Under the pieces are notes generated by a model, which worked only from the letters and a program-made list of their open reading frames with translations, searched no databases and was not told where the DNA came from. This document shows, piece by piece, positions 57,560 to 64,000 of a stretch of 64,000 nucleotides of DNA. Source of the stretch: Lineus longissimus (Eukaryota; Nemertea; Pilidiophora; Heteronemertea; Lineidae). The stretch spans positions 21,826,599 through 21,890,598 of the forward strand of contig NC_088309.1 of the NCBI RefSeq assembly GCF_910592395.1, read 5' to 3'. Positions within the stretch are counted from its first letter, which is position 1. The number at the start of each line of letters is the position of its first letter. The translations under genes and the position numbers were made by a program.

Positions 57560-60265
57560 ACGATCATGCAGATGGTACACCTACTTGAGACAGAGCACAA
57601 CCATCAAACAGCAAAACCTGGGTGTAAGTTGGTTCGATCGATAGGCACAACCTTACGGGCATAGTATTGGGTTCACATCAGAGACGAGACTGGGCACCAT
57701 ACAAACATCATGGCATACGAGATCAAAGCTGACACAGGACATGTATATGGTTCTTGGGACTTGGCACGTTCATACACAATCAGGAGATCTGGGTCCACAG
57801 GAAAGACCGGGTCCTGCATCCAGATGGTAAACAGACTAGGGGCAGGGTACATTACCACGCAGACTCAGCCACATGGATCACAACAGAAGGGTTGGGCATC
57901 TGCAGGGCAGTGAGGAGACATATGGCAGGCCACAACCATTTAATCATATCATCGGGAACCACAACTAAGACAGGGTCGGGTATTTAGATATGGTGGCTGA
58001 CTTGTGGCAGAGCACAACCACACATACATAGCGCCGGTGATAACAACATAAGGGATGGACATCTAGATAGTGAGATGGCGTATGCGGTAACTAGTAGCAA
58101 TGCACAACCATGCACACATCGTTGCGTGAGGGAACACAGCAAAGACATACGCATATCATGTAAATGGTTCACAATGCAGGGCACAACTATACAGGCATCA
58201 TGGCGTTTTGGTGGAATGCGAAGAGAGGACACATGTCGATGGTAAGTTTGTTAAAGACAGGGCACAATCATCATACTCATCATTCATAGCATTATAGATC
58301 AAAGCAGCGATAGCTCTAGAGACAGGGCAGACAGCCAGCATCAGTGGGCTTCAGGTGGCAAATGAGAGGAGCGAGGGGAGGTTAAAGCCATCAGTGTCCC
58401 ACTGGTAACGGACCATTGGCAATCACCGATAGAGATGTGATTGTGACAGTCCTGAATACCTCCCAGAGGTGGCTATTGATCTCCCATCTCATTCAAAAAG
58501 AGTCGCGATTGTAAATGTCCTGAAGACTTCCCAGAACTGGTTATTGGCCTCTCATCGCATTCAGATAGGAAGTGAGTGGGCTAGTCCTGAAGGCCTCCTA
58601 GAGTTAGTTATTGATCCCCATTACATTCAGATAGAGACGTGATTGGGACAGTCCAGAAGACCTCACAGAGCTGGTTATTGGTCTCTTCATCACGTTACTG
58701 TGACACACCAGAAGACCTCACAGAGCTGGTTATTGGTCTCTTCATCACGTTACTGTGACACACCTGAAGACTCACAGAGCTGGTTATTGGTCTCTTCATC
58801 ACGTTACTGTGACACACCAGAAGACCTCACAGAGCTGGTTATTGGTCTCTTCATCACGTTACTGTGACACACCTGAAGACTCACAGAGCTGGTTGTTGAT
58901 CCACCAATCTTCAGATAGAGACTTGTATGTGGCAGTCCTAAAGACCGCCTTATTGATCCTCCATCACATTCAGATGGAAATGTGTGATTGGATCTGGTTA
59001 TTGATCCTCATCAATCACAATCAGATAGATGATTGTGACACTCCCGACGACCTCCCGGGCTGATTATTACTCTCCACCACATACAGATAGAGACATGATT
59101 TGGCAGTCCTTCCCAGACAACTGGTTCAAAAGAGGAGTGAGGGGAAGCGGAAGCTTCAAGTGGCCTTGTTGTGACGGAGGACCAAATCCACTTTTGGCCC
59201 CCGATCCAGTGGGGTTGTTATTCTTGCTGTCTTGGGACATAGCATTGAGTTCCCAGAAGGGGCAGGGCATATGTGTGAATGGTAGAAGCACGCTTGTGGC
59301 AGGGCACAATCATGGACACACGGGCAACGGACATAATAGCAATAAGGATCATAGCAAATACAAATGTACGTGGTTTGTGGATGGCACAACATCTAGACAT
59401 AGCATTGCTTTCAACAGAGAGACATGATCGAATTTTGACTTCCTTGTGACAGGGCACAATCATAGGCCTGCGGGACCACAACAATGACATTGCCTGTATA
59501 TTGTTCTAGAGAGTGGGCACAATCATATAGACATAGCATCAGAGATCACAACGGAGACAGGGGCGGGCATCTTGATGGTGAGTGACCTTGTGTCAGGGCA
59601 CAATCATATCAGGGAGACAACTGAGGCAGGGACGATCATCTTGATGGTGAGTGACCTTGTGTCAGGGCACAATCATATCAGGAAGACAACAGAGACAGGG
59701 ACGGTCATCTTGATGGTGAGTGGACTTTTGCTAGGGCACAATCATATCAGGAAGACAACTGAGGCAGGGACGGTCATCTTGATGGTGAGTGGACTTTTGC
59801 TAGGGCACAATCATATCAGGAAGACAACTGAGGCAGGGACGGTCATCTTGATGGTGAGTGGACTTTTGCTAGGGCACAATCATATCAGGAAGACAACTGA
59901 GGCAGGGACGGTCATCTTGATGGTGAGTGAACTTTTGCTAGGGCACAATCATATCAGGGATCACAACGGAGACAGGGCAGTCATCTTGATGGTGAGTGGA
60001 CTTTTGCTAGGGCACAATCATATCAGGGAGACAACAGAGACAGGGACGGTCATCTCGATGGTGAGTGGACTTGTGGCAGGGCACAATCATATCAGGGAGA
60101 CAACTGAGGCAGGGGTAGACATCTTGATGGTGAGTGGACTTGTGGCAGGGTAAAACCAGACAGACATAGCATCAGGGATCACAACGGAGACAGGGACGGT
60201 CGTCTTGATGGTGAGTGGACTTATGGCAGGGAACAACCATACAGAACATAGCAGCAGGGATCGCC
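57560..60265. repeat. Decaying satellite region with GGGCACAATCAT-type units
   Basis: Strongly diverged copies of a unit (CATCAGGGATCACAAC, GGAGACAGGG, CATCTTGATGGTGAGTG, GGCAGGGCACAATCATA) recur from about 57560 onward. They become regular at 59570-60160, where the period is 69 bp and about eight copies are nearly identical. The 69-bp period keeps one frame open for 193 codons; I regard this as a repeat artefact. Confidence 0.85.
58430..59100. repeat. Second satellite family, about 68-bp units with a 55-bp subarray
   Basis: Units with TTCAGATAGAGACGTGATTG, GACAGTCCTGAAGACCTC and AGAGCTGGTTATTGATC recur about every 66-69 bp. At 58660-58895 a 55-bp variant with TCACGTTACTGTGACACACC is tandemly repeated four times. 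It interrupts the other satellite. Confidence 0.85.
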
Positions 60266-60299
60266 TGGCGTCTGTGTCCAAATTGTGCAAGAGAACCCT

Positions 60300-62805
60300 C
60301 ACACAAGAAAACTGGCCCAATGGAGTCTGCCTAGGACCAACTTTGAAGACCTACTGAGGGATAACTTTTCTTCTAAAATAACCCAGGAAACACAATAGGT
60401 TCTAAGTAGATATTGATATTTATTTCAAAATCTGAATCAGGAATAAAATGTTTTTTCTGCTTTCAGCAATCATTTGTCTTGATTAAAATAATACCATGTT
60501 AATTAAAGTATCAATTGATATCAATTAACCATAATTGATTTAATTGACTGAAATGTACAAATGAAATACATGTATTTTCGCAAACGTTACAACCACCCAA
60601 GGACCATTCACAAAAACAAGCAGACGCGTTGCAGATCAAAGATCATTTTAAATCCAGGTCAGTTTACCTTTTTTACGCATCTGGTGGAAGGTTCCTTCCA
60701 TCCAAGTTCGGCATATCTGGACAGACCTCTCATCATTGACATTCTAAGTGTCATAAGAATTCCTTCACCAACGTTTTTAATAGAGAAGGAAAATAAAGAT
60801 TTTGCAGCCAAAAACCGACAATATTTCCAAACCATGAAGGAAAACGAGTTACATTTTTATATGCAATATAACCATTACAGAGGTGCATGAAAATTCAGGA
60901 CTTGACAGTACTTGTTGCAAACACAAGAATGATCTTTGAGCATAAGTTGGAACACACTATGAGTCCTCATTCATCACATAAGACCCTTTGGATGAGGTGA
61001 TTTACCTGGATGGAAATATTCCTATACAAGGCATATGCGACAGATGAAATGAACTACCTTTTTATGGGCTTACTTGGTCCATTTAGGAGTGTTTGTACCT
61101 GTGAGCAGGGTTGCTACAATGTATGCTTTAAATGGAGACTTACAAAACCTCTATTTTTTCTTAACTTGGATAGGACCAAGATTCTACGGATACAGCAACA
61201 AAGTGAAAATCAACAGTCAATTTGGCTTCAGACTCAAGTTCAGTGCTCGCAAAGTGACGCTAGCTCCTACATGTAGCTCTTTGCCAATACACGTATTATT
61301 ATTAACCTTCCAGCCAATAGAATCAAAAGAATTTATGCTCATCAGTGCATTGAAAATCAGGGAATTTTCGTCAACCAAATGGCTAACTGCTTGTGACAAG
61401 AAGCAGATAATTGGAAAAATCTTGTGGCCATCGGTGACAAAAACAGCCATTTTTAAGCATTAAGTGACTTTCATGCGTAACACTAACAACCCTGCAATAT
61501 CATGAACATATAGCACCTTGTAATTTACAAATACAGACCCCACTCATTCAAATTCAAAATTTCACTTACGTTAACACAACAAATGTATGTGCAAAAACAA
61601 AAGACAAACTGGCTTATACCCTTTGGCCTTTATTTTTTGGTTCTAAACCTTCAAATAAAATTAAGCCACTTTATACATGTAGTGTGAGTGAAATATGATA
61701 TGAATGCCAGTAGCAGATTAGATACCATTTAACAGAATATTGGGTCAAATTTTGTACTCTTTTGTTCTCTCTGTACTCTTTCGTACAATGCAAATATGCA
61801 AATATAGGAACTGCCATTCTCATGCAAGGCTTTGCTGCAGCACCACATAATTGAACATGTACTATGAAATACTAAACATTGTTAAATTGCCTTCACATAA
61901 CAATACCAACAACAGGGGTAGGACCAATAACTTGACAGAGACATCACCCAAACGACACATCAAGTTGCTCAAATGCCCAGTGTGCTTTATAATCAGATCA
62001 CAATAAGAACATGTTGCTCTGCAACTCTGCAACTTTGCATCAAAGATCAACTCACACTCAACTGTACAATACAGAACAGATACAGTCTTGCCCAGAGACG
62101 ATGTGAAGTGTTGCAATATTATAGACGGCAAACATGTGAACAGAGACAGCAAAACAATGATGTGACGTCTGTGGAACGGTGCTCAAAACGTGTACGAGGT
62201 CACAGCCAGAGACAACATCGATGAACTGTTGGACCATCATTGTTTAGCCTTCCATGGCCACGTGTTTGCGTACATTGTTGCGGTGATGATGTCGTCTGCT
62301 TGTCATTGACACTCAAATGTTTGTGTGCGTATGAAGACACAGACGTGGAAAACGTCAAGGGTCAATACAAGGCATGATGGTGTAAATGGAGGGTTTTGTA
62401 GTTACTTAGGTCCCATTTTGGAGACATCCCACAAGGTACAGGTATGTTCCAGGAGGCTACCGTACCAAAACATCAGAAAATGTTTTTGAAACACAACAAA
62501 TGAATCCCAATTAAAGTCACAACCAGTTAACAGCATACACCAGTTTAAATGATCAAATGAAGATCATTCAAATTCGGACACTGTACCCTGAGAATACTGC
62601 AGAAACTTAGTATAAAATCTTACAAAGAAATCAACTTGGTAAAACAGTCTGATGTCATCTATCACCTATCATACCATTGACCATAACGAAAGATTACAAC
62701 AATGAACATACAGAGGTTAGGACAGATCCATTCACAGGCTGTGATAAGAACGTTTTCTCTTTCATGTATTCTCTCGTCATCTTATACATCACAATTTTAT
62801 TCCAG
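60300..62805. other. No recognised gene
   Basis: Open frames on both strands up to 130 codons show no known domain or splice context. A minus-sense AATAAA near 60420 could mark the 3' end of a minus-strand gene lying to the right. Confidence 0.45.
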
Positions 62806-62807
62806 GG

Positions 62808-62995
62808 CACTTTAGCGATTCGATGAAGACAGACGACTCCTGCACAGCCCTAGAACTAGATTTATTGATGGCAAGAGGCTCTGTATTTCAGAAAATATCT
62901 GACATTTCTGAATCTTTATTAGAACTACTGCAAGTACTACAAGCAAGAAGGGAGGTAGTCATATGTGGCAACCGGTCTTTGTTCAGTGCTCAGTA
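62808..62995 (+). other. Possible terminal exon, unassigned
   Basis: After a good acceptor (TTTTATTCCAG) the frame reads HFSDSMKTDDSCTALELDLL, then ARGSVFQKISDISESLLELL, LQVLQARREVV and on to a stop. The pattern of leucines predicts an amphipathic helix. A plus-sense AATAAA lies near 63233. No upstream partner exon was found and no family is recognised. Confidence 0.3.
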
Positions 62996-64000
62996 GTGGT
63001 GTTTCTGTCAGCCAAAGTCATGACCTGCCATTAAGATGGGTCAAATCAAAATTGTCCATAACATCTGTTTGATACCAAATCATCTTCATGGGAAGATTTT
63101 AATACTTCAGCTACTCTCAACAAGGATACTTTTCTAAATCAAGAACTAAATTTGTCTATCATCTTGATCTTTCTGCAGGTGTTTCTTATATAAGACTACA
63201 TTGTATGACTACAGCACAAATTAAGTTTTAGAAATAAATACATAACAGAAAAGCAAAGAATAACAACTTGGACTTCCTTCTCAAGGACGAGTTCTGATAA
63301 TGAAAGAGACAAGATCTTTTTGGAATTGCTTAATCATTTGAGATTCAGGGAACAAGGAACTGAGTAACTTATAATCCTCTGGCAAGGCTCCTGAGCCAGT
63401 CCAGGGATGCAGAGGATAGAAAAGCCAAACTATATTGTGGACATTTCTTACTTTCTTCCCAAACTGTCATTTTGATTTTGTGTCAACAGGATCAAGTGCT
63501 GGTGATCATTTTGGTGCCGATTAGAGCACTGTCAACGCTTCAATAGTCTTTTTATTTTCCCAATTAAGACACAAAGTTTGTATCATGGACAGGGAGAATA
63601 GCAAGAACTTTTCAAAAATCGATATCATCGTCCTTAGAGAAAGAGTCCAAGGGCTACCTAGGATACACAGCAAATATGGCATGGCCTTGGTATCCTGCGT
63701 TCACTCTTTACAAAACCTTACCTTGGCCGTCTAATCACAAACTGCATCCTGGGTAAACTACATCTATGAAATAAGTTAGGCCAGATCCAACTATCCAATC
63801 CAGATCAAACTACTTTAACGAGATGAGATCGCTTATTTCTTTTTTGGGCTTTTATCTTGTTTGGGCTTTTTTGTGATTTTTGAGAAAAATTTCTGAACAC
63901 AATTTTCGACCCTGAAAAGAAGAGTAAATTTTTACCAATTGTTTTAAATATAAAACTGTTCCTGTCATTAATGTCAAGCAGGTAAGAGGGAATTTGGTGG
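62996..64000. other. No recognised gene
   Basis: AT-rich, no feature supported. Confidence 0.45.

Noticed and set aside
59572-60153. 193-codon open frame
   Set aside because: It runs through a 69-bp tandem repeat. The period is a multiple of three, so an open frame persists without selection.

Overview
The window is nuclear DNA of an invertebrate bilaterian animal. Its genes are split by short introns with GT/AG borders, several encode metazoan-specific proteins (a T-box factor, a p24 cargo receptor, an SLC22 transporter, a TIR-domain protein), and the intergenic DNA holds SINEs, small TA-flanked inverted-repeat transposons, minisatellites and a decayed non-LTR retrotransposon. I cannot name the phylum. 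A slowly evolving marine lophotrochozoan or invertebrate deuterostome would fit. All exon models below were built by hand from reading frame, splice signals and phase agreement.

Layout. 1-11997 (minus): five exons of a RILP/RILPL-family gene, whose 3' end lies beyond the left edge. 12312-14068 (plus): a complete TMED2 gene, head to head with the RILPL gene. The human orthologues RILPL1 and TMED2 have the same arrangement. 19614-23463 (minus): a divergent clathrin heavy-chain-like gene that encodes only the N-terminal propeller and the start of the linker. 26350-30060 (plus): a complete eight-exon SLC22 transporter with a SINE in its 3' UTR. About 32396-32985 (minus): a frame-broken relic of a voltage-gated potassium channel. 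34644-41569 (minus): a complete six-exon Tbx1/10 gene with an N-terminal EH1 repressor motif. 43271-45267 (plus): a complete five-exon gene for a two-EF-hand protein I do not recognise, divergent from Tbx1/10. 47212-52429 (plus): a complete nine-exon gene for a TIR-HEAT protein with a predicted N-myristoylation signal. 52498-53521: a TA-flanked inverted-repeat transposon. 56165-56655: the 3' end of a non-LTR retrotransposon. 57300-60300: decaying satellite arrays. 60300-64000: no recognised gene, one possible exon.

The genes do not form one pathway. RILPL (Rab effector), TMED2 (early secretory pathway) and the clathrin-like protein all concern membrane traffic, but only the RILPL-TMED2 pair has independent support as an ancient linkage. 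The strongest candidates for something little described are the TIR-HEAT protein and the propeller-only clathrin-like gene. Next come the Tbx1/10 exon-1 splice donor, which lies inside a duplicated piece of coding sequence, and the EF-hand gene.
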